Assembly: GCA_046349435.1 (NCBI GenBank)
Contig: JAXMCI010000009.1
Span: 124,001 to 188,000, forward strand
DNA: 64,000 bases
Direction: 5' to 3'
DNA from: JAXMCI01 sp046349435
GTDB taxonomy: Bacteria > Pseudomonadota > Alphaproteobacteria > Dongiales > Dongiaceae
Numbering within the stretch: the first letter of the stretch is position 1; each line of letters opens with the position of its first letter. The notes beneath the pieces were generated by a model, which saw only the letters and a program-made list of their open reading frames with translations, had not been told where the DNA came from and ran no database searches. Shown piece after piece: positions 36,824-45,506 of the stretch. The translations under genes and the position numbers were made by a program.

Positions 36824-38971
36824 TCAGCCTTTCTGCAGCAGCAGCGCGGGCGTCTTCCTGGCCTTCTTGAGGGCGCTGCCGCGGCCGGACAGGCTCGGGT
36901 TGGTCATGAAGTAGGTGTGGGCGCTGAAGCCCGCCCCCTCCGGCACGACGCGGGTGTAGCGGCCTTCCGCGTCGAGCACCCAGCTCTGGGTGTCGTCCTT
37001 GAGGTTGGCGATCATGATCTGGTCGAGGATCTGCTGGTGCACCGTCGGGTTCTCGATCGGCACCAGCGACTCGACGCGGCGGTCGAGGTTGCGCGGCATC
37101 CAGTCGGCCGAGGAAATGAAGATCTTGGCGTTGCGCGACGGCAGCCGCTGGCCCGCGCCGAAGCAGAGGATGCGGGAATGCTCGAGGAAGCGTCCGACGA
37201 TGCTCTTCACGCGGATGTTCTCGGACAGGCCGGGCACGCCCGGCCTGAGGCAGCAGATGCCGCGCACCACCAGGTCGACCTGCACGCCGGCCTGCGAGGC
37301 GCGATAGAGCGCGTCGATGACGTCGGGATCGACCAGCGCGTTGAGCTTGGCCCAGATCTGCCCGCTGCGGCCGGCCTGGGCGTGCACCACCTCGTCGCCG
37401 ATCAGCTGCAGCAGCGTGCGGCGCAGGTTGAGCGGCGCGATCGCCAGCTTCTCCAGGCGCTCCGGCTTGACGTAGCCGGTCATGTAGTTGAACAGCCGCG
37501 CCGCATCGTGGCAGAGCCCGGGATCGCAGGTGAAGAACGACAGGTCGGTGTAGATCTTCGCCGTCACCGGATGGTAGTTGCCGGTGCCGAAATGCACGTA
37601 GGTGCGCAGCGAGCCGCTCTCGCGCCGCACCACCATGGAAACCTTGGCGTGGGTCTTCAGCTCGAGGAAGCCGTAGACCACCTGGACGCCGGCGCGCTCC
37701 AGGTCGCGCGCCCAGCGGATGTTGGCCTCCTCGTCGAAGCGCGCCTTGAGCTCGATCAGCGCGGTCACCGTCTTGCCCGCCTCGGCCGCCTCGATCAGCG
37801 CCTTGACGATCGGCGAGTCGTTGCTGGTGCGGTAGAGCGTCTGCTTGATCGCCAGCACCGACGGGTCGTTCGCCGCCTGCCGGATGAACTGCAGCACGAC
37901 GTCGAAGCTCTCATAGGGATGGTGGACGACGATGTCCTTCTGGCGGATCGCCGCGAAGCAGTCGCCGCCCATGTCGCGGATGCGCTCGGGGAAGCGGGCG
38001 TTGTAGGGCGGGAACTTGAGGTCGGGCCGCTCGTCGACGATCAGCTGGCTGGCGCGGGCCAGCCCGAGCAGCCCGTCGAGGACGAAGACGTCGGACGGCG
38101 GCACGTCGAGCTCGCCGGTGACGAAGGCGAGCAGGTCGTCGGGCACGCCGGCGGTGACCTTGAGGCGGATGACGTTGCCGCGGCGCCGCCGCTTCAGCGC
38201 GCTCTCGAACAGCCGGACGAGATCCTCGGCCTCTTCCTCGATCTCCATCTCGCTGTCGCGGATCAGCCGGAAATGCCCGATCGCGCCGACCTCGAAGCCG
38301 GGGAACAGCCGGTCGAGATAGAGCCGGATCAGCGCCTCGATCGAGATGAAGCGGATGGCGTCGCCCGGCAGGCGGATGAAGCGCGACAGCTGGTGGGGCA
38401 GCGGCAGCAGGGCGCGCAAGGTCTTCTGCTCGGCGGCGCTGGTCAGCTCCAGCAGCATGAAGAAGCCGAGATTGGGGATGAAGGGAAAGGGGTGCGCCGG
38501 GTCGATCGCCATCGGCGTCAGCACCGGGAAGATCTGGTCGAGGAAGTAGGCGTCGAGCCAGGGCCGCTCCTCGGCGGTGAGCTCGGCGCCGTCGATCACC
38601 GCCAGCCCGACGGCGCGCAGCTCCTCGCGCAGGCTGCGCCAGCAGGCCTGCTGGTTGCGCATCAGGTCGCCGCTGCGGCTGTTGATCGCCGCCAGCTGCT
38701 GCGCCGGGGTCAGGCCCTCGACGCTCGGCGTCTGCACGCCGGCCGCCACCTGGCCCTTGAGGCCGGCGACGCGCACCATGAAGAACTCGTCGAGGTTGTT
38801 CGCCGAGATCGACAGGAAGCGCAGCCGCTCGAGCAGCGGGTGGTTGCGGTTGTAGGCTTCCTCGAGAACCCGCTCGTTGAAGGCGAGCCAGGACAGCTCG
38901 CGGTTGATGTAGCGGGACTCGGAAAGGCTCGGGGCGGCCGCCGAACGCTCCGGCGGGACGATCTCGTTCAT
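36824..38971 (-). CDS. ppk: Polyphosphate kinase 1
   Basis: 715 aa, typical PPK1 length. N domain YINRELSWLAFNERVLEEA and LRFLSISANNLDEFFMVRVAG; H domain; catalytic core with FVHF-like TYVHFGTGNYHPVTAKIYTD containing the autophosphorylated His, and VRGICCLRPGVPGLSENIRVKS and GRFLEHSRILCFG. Polymerises the gamma-phosphate of ATP into polyphosphate. Divergent from sixA (147 bp apart) and followed by ppx. Confidence 0.97.
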   Translation of the reverse strand: MNEIVPPERSAAAPSLSESRYINRELSWLAFNERVLEEAYNRNHPLLERLRFLSISANNLDEFFMVRVAGLKGQVAAGVQTPSVEGLTPAQQLAAINSRSGDLMRNQQACWRSLREELRAVGLAVIDGAELTAEERPWLDAYFLDQIFPVLTPMAIDPAHPFPFIPNLGFFMLLELTSAAEQKTLRALLPLPHQLSRFIRLPGDAIRFISIEALIRLYLDRLFPGFEVGAIGHFRLIRDSEMEIEEEAEDLVRLFESALKRRRRGNVIRLKVTAGVPDDLLAFVTGELDVPPSDVFVLDGLLGLARASQLIVDERPDLKFPPYNARFPERIRDMGGDCFAAIRQKDIVVHHPYESFDVVLQFIRQAANDPSVLAIKQTLYRTSNDSPIVKALIEAAEAGKTVTALIELKARFDEEANIRWARDLERAGVQVVYGFLELKTHAKVSMVVRRESGSLRTYVHFGTGNYHPVTAKIYTDLSFFTCDPGLCHDAARLFNYMTGYVKPERLEKLAIAPLNLRRTLLQLIGDEVVHAQAGRSGQIWAKLNALVDPDVIDALYRASQAGVQVDLVVRGICCLRPGVPGLSENIRVKSIVGRFLEHSRILCFGAGQRLPSRNAKIFISSADWMPRNLDRRVESLVPIENPTVHQQILDQIMIANLKDDTQSWVLDAEGRYTRVVPEGAGFSAHTYFMTNPSLSGRGSALKKARKTPALLLQKG

Positions 38972-39118
38972 CGCGCTGCTCCATCGCGCCGGCGGCTCGC
39001 CGGCGCGCGACGGGCCTACGGGGGCCCGGAGAAAGATTGACCTGGATCCTAGCGCAAGCCGTTGAATCTGTCATGACATGGCCGCAACCTGCGGCTTGCC
39101 GGGGCGAGAGGAAGGCAA

Positions 39119-39649
39119 ATGGACTCAAGCGGTTCCGAGCGCACGCTGCTGCTGCTGCGCCACGCCAAGTCGAGCTGGGCCGAACCCGGCACCGGCGATT
39201 TCGACCGGCCGCTGGCGCCGCGCGGGCGGCGCAGCGCGCCGCTCGTCGGCGCCGAGATGGTGCGGCGGGGCTGGCTGCCGCAGCGCGTCCTCTGCTCCCC
39301 GGCGCGGCGCACCCGCGAGACCTGGGACCTGGTCGCCGCGGTGCTGCGCCCGGTGCCGGCGACCTTCGAGCCCGGGCTCTATCTCGCGGCGCCGGCCGCC
39401 CTGCTGCGGCTGGTGCGCGGCACCCCGCCGGAGGTCGGCTGCCTGCTGGTGATCGGCCACAATCCGGGCCTGCAGGAGCTGGGCCTGCTGCTCGCAGATC
39501 CGGAATCCGGTGCCGATTTCGGCCGCCTTCGGGCGAAGCTGCCGACCGCCGGGTTGGTGGTGCTGCGCCAGGCGGCGGGCCCATGGAGCGCGGTCGCCGC
39601 CGGCAGCCTCAGGCTCGAGGCTTTCGTCACGCCGCAAGACCTGGCGTAG
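39119..39649 (+). CDS. sixA: SixA-like histidine phosphatase
   Basis: 176 aa histidine-phosphatase-superfamily protein. LLLLRHAKSSWAEPG holds the catalytic RHAK motif, followed by DFDRPLAPRGRRSA, the PAR string CSPARRTRET, and the second histidine in VIGHNPGLQEL. Short, SixA type: expected to remove phosphate from phosphohistidine proteins such as HPt domains. Several small alphaproteobacterial SixA-like proteins have unknown targets. GAGGAAGGCAA precedes the ATG. Confidence 0.88.
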   Translation: MDSSGSERTLLLLRHAKSSWAEPGTGDFDRPLAPRGRRSAPLVGAEMVRRGWLPQRVLCSPARRTRETWDLVAAVLRPVPATFEPGLYLAAPAALLRLVRGTPPEVGCLLVIGHNPGLQELGLLLADPESGADFGRLRAKLPTAGLVVLRQAAGPWSAVAAGSLRLEAFVTPQDLA

Positions 39650-39735
39650 CGGGCCATGCGCCGTCACGAGGCTGCAACGAAGCTGTGGCATGGAGCCGGC
39701 GGGCGCCGCCGGGGCGCCGCCGCAGGGGCCTGCCG

Positions 39736-39942
39736 ATGGTGACCGACGCCGTTTTCGAGCCGGAGGCGCGCTTCTGGTGCCGGGACCGCGGTCTCGATCC
39801 CGACGGGCTGGCGCCGGCCATCGCCGCGGGATCGCTGCAGCTGCAGGCCGAGCCCCTGTGGCAGCGCCGGGCCCGGCAGCTGCGCATCGCAGCGGAGGAC
39901 CGGGCCGACAGGCTGCGTCGCCGGGGGCGGGTGGCGGCATGA
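39736..39942 (+). CDS. Small protein coupled to pyruvate-kinase-like gene
   Basis: 68 aa: it starts MVTDAVFEPEARFWCRDRGL and ends in the basic RADRLRRRGRVAA. The stop overlaps the next start as ATGA, arguing that it is a genuine translated ORF. It contains a single Cys and Trp-rich short motifs but no domain I recognise. The stretch LDPDGLAPAIAAGSLQLQ could form a helix. Function unknown; a role as partner or leader for the following enzyme is inferred only from coupling. Confidence 0.55.
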   Translation: MVTDAVFEPEARFWCRDRGLDPDGLAPAIAAGSLQLQAEPLWQRRARQLRIAAEDRADRLRRRGRVAA

Positions 39943-41417
39943 CGGCGGACAGCCCCGCCGCGCTGCTGGCCGAGCTGCGGGCCCTGCGTCGCGAGGTCGC
40001 AGCCGAGGGGCGCGCCCGCCGCGCCGCCTGGGGCGCCTCGATCAGCCGGCCGGAGTTCACCGCCAGCGCCCTCAACCTGGCCCATTACCTGGCGCTGCGC
40101 CGCCGCGACCTGCGGCCGCTGCAGCGCGCCCTGATGCGGCACGGCCTGTCCTCGCTCGGCCGGCTCGAGGGCCGCGTGCTGGCGACCCTCGACGCCGTGC
40201 TCGCGGCGCTCGAGGCGATGACCGGAGAGCGTGCGCCGGGGACGCTGCGCTTCCCCGCCCCGCGGACCTTCTTCCGCGGCGAGACCACCTTGGCGCGCAA
40301 CAGCGAGGCGCTGTTCGGGCGCCGCCCCGACGGGCGGCCCGGCCGGATCATGGTCACCCTGCCGAGTGAGGCGGCGAGCGAGCCCGCCTTCGTCGCCGGG
40401 CTGCTCGAGGACGGCCGGGTCGACGCGGTGCGGATCAACTGCGCCCATGACGACGCCGCGGCCTGGCGCGCCATGCTCGGCCATGTCCGCCGCGTCGCCG
40501 GCGAGCGCGGGCGCCCCGTCGCCGTCCTGATGGATCTCGGCGGCCCGAAATGCCGCACCGAGCTGGTGCTGAAGCCCGAGGACGGCGCCCGCCTCGAGCC
40601 GGGAGACCGGCTGCTCCTGACGCGCGGCTCGCCGGATCGCGCCCTGCCCTATGGCTTTCAGGCGAGCTGCTCGCTGCCGCAGGTCCTCGACCGGCTGGCG
40701 GTCGGCGATCGCATCTTTGTCGACGACGGCCATTTCGCCGGCGCCGTCGAGGCGCTCCCGCCGGCAGGTGCGGTGCTGCGCATCGACCGCGCCAGGCCCG
40801 GCGGCGGCAAGCTGAAGCCGGACAAGGGCCTCAACTTCCCCGACACCGACCTGGCGCTCGACCCGCTCACCGCCGAGGACCTGGCGGCGCTGGACCTGGT
40901 CGCCGCCGAGGCCGATGCGGTCGGCTACTCCTTCGTCCAGGACCCCGCCGACGTCGCCCGGCTGCAGGACGAGCTGGCACGGCGCCGGCCCGACTGGCAG
41001 CGCCTGGCGGTGGTCGCCAAGATCGAGACCGCGCGGGCGGTGCGCAACCTGCCCGAGCTGATCGTCGCCGCCGCCGGGCGCCAGCCGCTCGCCGTGATGA
41101 TCGCCCGCGGCGACCTCGCGGTCGAGATCGGCTTCGAGCGGCTGGCCGAGATGCAGGAGGAGATCCTGTGGATCTGCGAGGCGGCGCAGGTGCCGGTGAT
41201 CTGGGCCACCCAGGTGCTGGAGAGCCTGGTCAAGACCGGCCTGCCCTCGCGCGGCGAGATGACCGACGCCGCCATGTCGGCGCGCGCCGAATGCGTCATG
41301 CTGAACAAGGGCGAGAATGTCGGGGCGGCGGTCGCCGTGCTCGACCGGCTGCTCGGCCGCATGGCCGGCCACCAGGTGAAGAAGACGCCGACCCTGCGCG
41401 CGCTGCGATCCTGGTAG
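39939..41417 (+). CDS. Atypical pyruvate kinase-family protein
   Basis: 492 aa. About 110 N-terminal helical residues precede the PK barrel. The barrel keeps VDAVRINCAHDD (canonical RLNFSHG), LMDLGGPKCRTELV (LDTKGPEIRT), VVAKIETARAVRNL with the metal-binding Glu, MIARGDLAVEIGFERL and VIWATQVLESLVKTGLPSRGEMTDAAMSA. The canonical MLSGETAxG is replaced by MLNKGENVG, and the C-terminal allosteric domain is missing. It therefore belongs to a divergent, truncated PK clade; activity on PEP/ADP is plausible but not assured. Start ATG at 39939 overlaps the small ORF upstream. Confidence 0.82.
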   Translation: MTADSPAALLAELRALRREVAAEGRARRAAWGASISRPEFTASALNLAHYLALRRRDLRPLQRALMRHGLSSLGRLEGRVLATLDAVLAALEAMTGERAPGTLRFPAPRTFFRGETTLARNSEALFGRRPDGRPGRIMVTLPSEAASEPAFVAGLLEDGRVDAVRINCAHDDAAAWRAMLGHVRRVAGERGRPVAVLMDLGGPKCRTELVLKPEDGARLEPGDRLLLTRGSPDRALPYGFQASCSLPQVLDRLAVGDRIFVDDGHFAGAVEALPPAGAVLRIDRARPGGGKLKPDKGLNFPDTDLALDPLTAEDLAALDLVAAEADAVGYSFVQDPADVARLQDELARRRPDWQRLAVVAKIETARAVRNLPELIVAAAGRQPLAVMIARGDLAVEIGFERLAEMQEEILWICEAAQVPVIWATQVLESLVKTGLPSRGEMTDAAMSARAECVMLNKGENVGAAVAVLDRLLGRMAGHQVKKTPTLRALRSW

Positions 41418-41501
41418 GCCTGCCGGCAAGCGATCCGCCATCGGACGGTCATCCGGCCGCGCTATGCTCGCCGGCATCGTTGCCCCGCCGGAGCCTCCGT
41501 C

Positions 41502-43115
41502 ATGAGCAAGCCGACCGTCTCGCGCTGGATCACCCGCCGCTCGTTCCTGTGGGGGACGGCGGCCGCCGGCGGCAGCCTGGTGCTCGCGCCGCGCGTGCGG
41601 CGCGCGCTGGCCGAGGCGCCTGCGGTGACGGTGAGCGAGAAGGCGCGCCCCGCGATCACCCACGGCGTCATGTCGGGCGACGTCACCGCCGACCGGGCGA
41701 TGATCTGGAGCCGCGCCGACCGCCCGGCCCGGATGCTTGTCGAGTGGTCGACCGAGGAGAACCTGTCGCGCGCCGTCCGGGTCGCCGGCCCGAACGTGCT
41801 CGCCGATGGCGACTTCACGGGCAAGCTCGACCTCGCCGGCCTGCCCGCCGGAACGACGGTCTTCTACCGCGTCACCTTCGAGGACCTCGCCAATCCCGGC
41901 GCGACGAGCGCGCCCGCGACGGGACGCCTGCGCACCGCGCCCGCCGGGGCGCGCGACATCCGCTTCGTCTTCTCCGGCGACGAGGCCGGCCAGGGCTGGG
42001 GCATCAATCCCGGCTGGGGCGGCTACCGCCTCTACGAGGCGATGCGCGCCGTCGCGCCCGACTTCTTCATCCACTCCGGCGACCAGATCTACGCCGACGG
42101 GCCGCTCCGGGAGGAGGTCAGGCTCGACGACGGCACGGTCTGGAAGAACCTGGTGACCCCGGCCAAGGCGAAGGTCGCCGAGACGCTCGACGAGTTCCGC
42201 GGCAATTTCGCCTACAACCAGCTCGACGCGAATCGCCGACGCTTCGCCGCCGAGGTGCCGTTCCTGGTGCAGTGGGACGACCACGAGGTGCACAACAACT
42301 GGTACCCCGGCGAGGATCTCTCCGGCGACGCCCGCTACAAGCAGGTGCCGGGCGCCTCGCTGCTCGCCGCCGCGGCGCGCCGCGCGATGTTCGACTACAA
42401 CCCGATCCGCGCCACGCCGGACGAGGCCGAGCGGGTCTATCGCCGCTTCGGCTTCGGGCCGCTGCTCGAGGTCTTCCTGCTCGACGAGCGCAGCTATCGC
42501 GGCCCCAACAGCGAGAACCGGCAGGCGACGCCGTCGCCCGAGGACGCCTTCCTCGGGCCGCGGCAGCTCGCCTGGCTGAAGGCGGCCCTGCTCGCCTCCC
42601 GCGCGACCTGGAAGGTGATCGCCAGCGACATGCCGGTCGGGCTGGTGGTGGCCGACGCGCAGCCCTGGATCCCGAAGGGCCGCTTCGAGGCCTGGGCCAA
42701 CGCCGAGGACGGCGTGCCGCTCGGCCGCGAGCTCGAGCTCGCCAGCCTGTTCGGGTTCATCAAGAACTGCGGCATCAGGAACGTCGTCTGGGTGACCGCC
42801 GACGTGCACTACGCCCAGGCGATCCGCTACGAGCCGGCGCGCGCCGCCTGGGGCGAGTTCCTGCCCTTCTGGGAGTTCGTCGCCGGCCCGATCAACGCCG
42901 GCACCTTCGGGCCCAACCCGCTCGACGGCACCTTCGGGCCCGAGGTCAGGTTCACCGGCATCCCGGCCGACCTCAAGCCGAACCGGCCGCCCAGCGACGG
43001 CTTCCAGTTCTTCGGCCAGGCCGACATCGACGCCGGCAGCGGCACGATGACCGTGGCGCTCAAGGACGTCGCCGGCAAGACGCTGTTCAGCCAGGCGTTG
43101 ACGCCCGAAGGCTGA
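41502..43115 (+). CDS. phoD: Alkaline phosphatase D (PhoD-family phosphodiesterase), Tat-exported
   Basis: 537 aa. The signal ISRWITRR-type leader is a twin-arginine one, ITRRSFLWGTAAAGGS, with cleavage near ALA-EA. The mature enzyme has the PhoD N-terminal Ig-like domain (HGVMSGDVTADRAMIWSRAD) and metallophosphoesterase core FVFSGDEAGQ, HSGDQIYADGP, VQWDDHEVHNNW and VIASDMPVG, ending with WVTADVHYAQA. Fe/Ca-dependent scavenging of organic phosphate in the periplasm. No Pho box recognised upstream; alone between the PK-like gene and the zinc-type binding protein. Confidence 0.92.
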   Translation: MSKPTVSRWITRRSFLWGTAAAGGSLVLAPRVRRALAEAPAVTVSEKARPAITHGVMSGDVTADRAMIWSRADRPARMLVEWSTEENLSRAVRVAGPNVLADGDFTGKLDLAGLPAGTTVFYRVTFEDLANPGATSAPATGRLRTAPAGARDIRFVFSGDEAGQGWGINPGWGGYRLYEAMRAVAPDFFIHSGDQIYADGPLREEVRLDDGTVWKNLVTPAKAKVAETLDEFRGNFAYNQLDANRRRFAAEVPFLVQWDDHEVHNNWYPGEDLSGDARYKQVPGASLLAAAARRAMFDYNPIRATPDEAERVYRRFGFGPLLEVFLLDERSYRGPNSENRQATPSPEDAFLGPRQLAWLKAALLASRATWKVIASDMPVGLVVADAQPWIPKGRFEAWANAEDGVPLGRELELASLFGFIKNCGIRNVVWVTADVHYAQAIRYEPARAAWGEFLPFWEFVAGPINAGTFGPNPLDGTFGPEVRFTGIPADLKPNRPPSDGFQFFGQADIDAGSGTMTVALKDVAGKTLFSQALTPEG

Positions 43116-43160
43116 GTCCCCGCGCACGCGGCGATGGACAGGCGACCGAGGGCAGGATAT

Positions 43161-43178
43161 GTGATGTTATAACATAAC
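43161..43178 (+). promoter_or_regulatory. Zur-like palindromic operator upstream of the metal-binding protein gene
   Basis: GTGATGTTATAACATAAC is a near-perfect 18-bp palindrome (only one symmetric pair mismatched) around TGTTATAACA, 22 bp before the ATG at 43200. This is the shape of proteobacterial Zur boxes, which contain TGTTATAACAT; a Fur/Mur-family repressor is therefore the likely binder. Confidence 0.7.
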
Positions 43179-43199
43179 TCATGCTGCCACGGAGGTTCC

Positions 43200-44087
43200 A
43201 TGCGCCGGCTTCTCCTCGGGCTCTGCCTGCTGCTCGCCCTCGCCGCCCTGCCGGCCCGGGCGGCGCCGCTCCAGGTGGTGGCGAGCTTCAGCGTGCTCGG
43301 CGACATCGTCCGCCAGGTCGGCGGCGACCGGATCGAGCTGCGGGTGCTGGTCGGCCCGGACGGCGACGCGCACCAATTCGAACCAACCCCGGCCGATGCC
43401 CGCGCCCTGGCGGCGGCCGACCTGGTGTTCGTCAACGGCCTGGGGCTGGAGCACTGGATGGCCCGCCTGATCACCGCCGCCGGCTATGGCGGGCCGGTCG
43501 TGGTGGCGACCCAGGGCATCAAGCCGCGCATCGCGACCGAGGGCGACGAGGCCGGCCAGCCTGATCCGCATGCCTGGCAGGATCTCGCCAACGGGCAGGT
43601 CTATGTCAAGAACGTCGCGGCCGCGCTCACGGCCCGGGACCCGGCCGGTGCGGCGGCGTACGCGGCGAATGCCGGGCGGCTCGCGGCGGAGCTCGCCACG
43701 CTCGATCAGTGGGTGCGGGCCGAGATCGGCGCCGTGCCGGCCGCCAAGCGCCGCGTCATCACCACGCACGACGCCTTCGGCTATTTCGGCGCCGCCTACG
43801 GCGTGACCTTCCTCGCCGCAGAGGGCATCAGCACCGATTCCGAGCCGAGCGCGGCCGCGGTCGCCAAGCTGATCGAGCAGGCCAGGGCCGAGCACATCAG
43901 GGCCCTCTTCATCGAGAATCTCGGCGATCCCCGGCTGGTCGAGATGATCGCGCACGAAACCGGCGCGACGCTGGGCGGCTCCCTCTTCTCCGACGCGCTG
44001 TCGCCGCCCGACGGCCCGGCCCCGACCTATCCCGCGATGTTCCGCAACAACGTGCCGAAGCTGAAGGCGGCGATGCTGCTGAACTGA
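43200..44087 (+). CDS. Zinc/manganese ABC transporter substrate-binding protein (ZnuA-like)
   Basis: 295 aa. Signal peptide MRRLLLGLCLLLALAALPARA; mature cluster-9 metal-binding fold: VVASFSVLGDIVRQVGG, metal His in DAHQFEPTP, His in QPDPHAWQD, His in TTHDAFGYFGAAYG, and an acidic ligand in ISTDSEPSA. The His-rich loop of true ZnuA is missing, so Mn or Fe cannot be ruled out, but the Zur-like operator points to zinc. No permease or ATPase (znuB/znuC) genes adjoin it, so it is an orphan component. GGAGG precedes the ATG. Confidence 0.85.
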   Translation: MRRLLLGLCLLLALAALPARAAPLQVVASFSVLGDIVRQVGGDRIELRVLVGPDGDAHQFEPTPADARALAAADLVFVNGLGLEHWMARLITAAGYGGPVVVATQGIKPRIATEGDEAGQPDPHAWQDLANGQVYVKNVAAALTARDPAGAAAYAANAGRLAAELATLDQWVRAEIGAVPAAKRRVITTHDAFGYFGAAYGVTFLAAEGISTDSEPSAAAVAKLIEQARAEHIRALFIENLGDPRLVEMIAHETGATLGGSLFSDALSPPDGPAPTYPAMFRNNVPKLKAAMLLN

Positions 44088-44117
44088 GCGGCGGCGGAGG
44101 CGCGCCGGCCGCGCGGC

Positions 44118-44870
44118 TCACTCGATCGGCAGCCGCGCCAGGGCGGGGCCCAGCAGCTCGGCCAGCCGCTGGTATCCGAGCGCGCTGAAATGCAGCTGGT
44201 CGGGCGCGACGGCGGCCGTCAGCCTGCCCTGCGCATCGAGCAGCACCGGGCCGGGATCGACATAGAGCACGCCGGGCCGCTCGGCACAGCGGGCGATCAG
44301 CCGGTTGGTCGTGTCGATCGGCCGGCGGAACGGCGCGTCGGCCCCGGCCCCGCGCGGCGGGATGGCAACCAGCAGGATCGGCGCCCGCGGCGCCGCCGCG
44401 CGCAGCCGGTCGATGATCGCGCGGATGCCGTCGGCCACCGCCAGGGGCGCGTGGTGCCGGCCGAGGTTGTTGGTCCCGATCAGCAGCACGAAGGCGCGCG
44501 GCAGGTGCCCTTGAAGCTCGCCGTGATCGAGGCGCCAGAGCAGCGTCTCGGTGCGGTCGCCGTTGAAGCCGAGATTGACGGCGCTGCGTCCGCCGACCAG
44601 GTTCCGCCAGGCCGCCTCGTCCCAGCGCTGCGTCAGGCTGTCGCCGAGAAAGGCGATGTCGAAGCGCTCGGCGGCCAGCCGGAGATTGGTCTCGGCCAGC
44701 CGGGCCCGCCACCAGCCCTCCTTCCGGGCGACCGGCTCAGTCGTGATCTGCCGGGCGACCGGCGGTCCCTGGCATTGCCAGTCCGGCAGGGTCGCCACCG
44801 GACCGGCGGCGGCCGGCGTCAGCCAGCCGAGCATAGCGAGAGCGGATATGCAGGCGGCGAGCCGCACCAT
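44118..44870 (-). CDS. Secreted SGNH/GDSL hydrolase
   Basis: 250 aa from the ATG at 44870, preceded by GGAGG; upstream in-frame codons lack a signal. Signal peptide MVRLAACISALAMLGWLTPAAAG. SGNH blocks: I FLGDSLTQRW (Ser), II LGFNGDRTET (Gly), III LIGTNNLGRHH (Asn), V DQLHFSALGYQRLAE (Asp-His). Similar to platelet-activating-factor acetylhydrolase-like esterases that deacetylate glycans or lipids. Periplasmic. Convergent with the metal-binding protein gene. Confidence 0.9.
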   Translation of the reverse strand: MVRLAACISALAMLGWLTPAAAGPVATLPDWQCQGPPVARQITTEPVARKEGWWRARLAETNLRLAAERFDIAFLGDSLTQRWDEAAWRNLVGGRSAVNLGFNGDRTETLLWRLDHGELQGHLPRAFVLLIGTNNLGRHHAPLAVADGIRAIIDRLRAAAPRAPILLVAIPPRGAGADAPFRRPIDTTNRLIARCAERPGVLYVDPGPVLLDAQGRLTAAVAPDQLHFSALGYQRLAELLGPALARLPIE

Positions 44871-45035
44871 CTGTTCCTCCGGATCTGTCGTCGCCAACGG
44901 CGCCCGCCGGATCCTATGGCGGAAGCGGCCGGCCATGAACGGGCTCCTGCGTCGGCCCGAGCCCCGGCCGCGGCCCGGGACATGTGCGACAATTCTAAGC
45001 GCAGCCGTGGTCATGGATCTGTGCTAGGGAGAGCC

Positions 45036-45428
45036 ATGGTCGGTCGCTGCCGTTCGACGATCGCTCGGGTCTGCGCGCTGCTGCTCCTGCTGCAAGCGCT
45101 GGCGGCTGCCATGGCCACCGGCCGGGCGGTGGCGGCTCAAATCGACCCTCTGGCCGGCATCCCCATCTGCGCAAGCAATGCCGCCGTCGTCCGGGATTCC
45201 GGCTTTGGCGTCCCCGCGCACCGGGATCGTGGCCACCATTGCCTCGACGAGTGCTGCCTCGCCGGATCCTGCCCCGCCGCGCTGGTCGCCGTGATTGCGC
45301 AGCTGCGGGACGTAGCCGTCCCGCGGGACCTGTCCGATAGCGCGGTCCTCCCGGTGCGGCTGATCGGGTCGAACGCGGATCGCCCTGCCGATCGCTTCCA
45401 GGCGCGGGCCCCCCCGCTCTCCCTCTAG
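45036..45428 (+). CDS. Small secreted Cys/His-containing protein, DUF2946-like
   Basis: 130 aa. N-terminal hydrophobic segment STIARVCALLLLLQALAAAM acts as signal or anchor. After it come ICASN, then GHHCLDECCLAGSCP, a His/Cys cluster of the type seen in DUF2946 proteins that sit beside copper genes. The frame is open upstream but with no homology; ATG 45036 follows GGGAGAG. The gene precedes the SCO and PCuAC copper genes, so a role in copper binding is inferred, not shown. Confidence 0.6.
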   Translation: MVGRCRSTIARVCALLLLLQALAAAMATGRAVAAQIDPLAGIPICASNAAVVRDSGFGVPAHRDRGHHCLDECCLAGSCPAALVAVIAQLRDVAVPRDLSDSAVLPVRLIGSNADRPADRFQARAPPLSL

Positions 45429-45506
45429 TCGCTGCCTGACGTCGACCCTGACCGGCCGCGCCGCGCGACGCGCGGTGCCGGCGGGTATCGGTGATTAGAG
45501 GGAAAC

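Noticed and set aside
39627..43127. 1166-aa minus-strand ORF
   Set aside because: Shadow of the pyruvate-kinase-like and phoD genes; low-complexity Arg/Gly/Ala translation.
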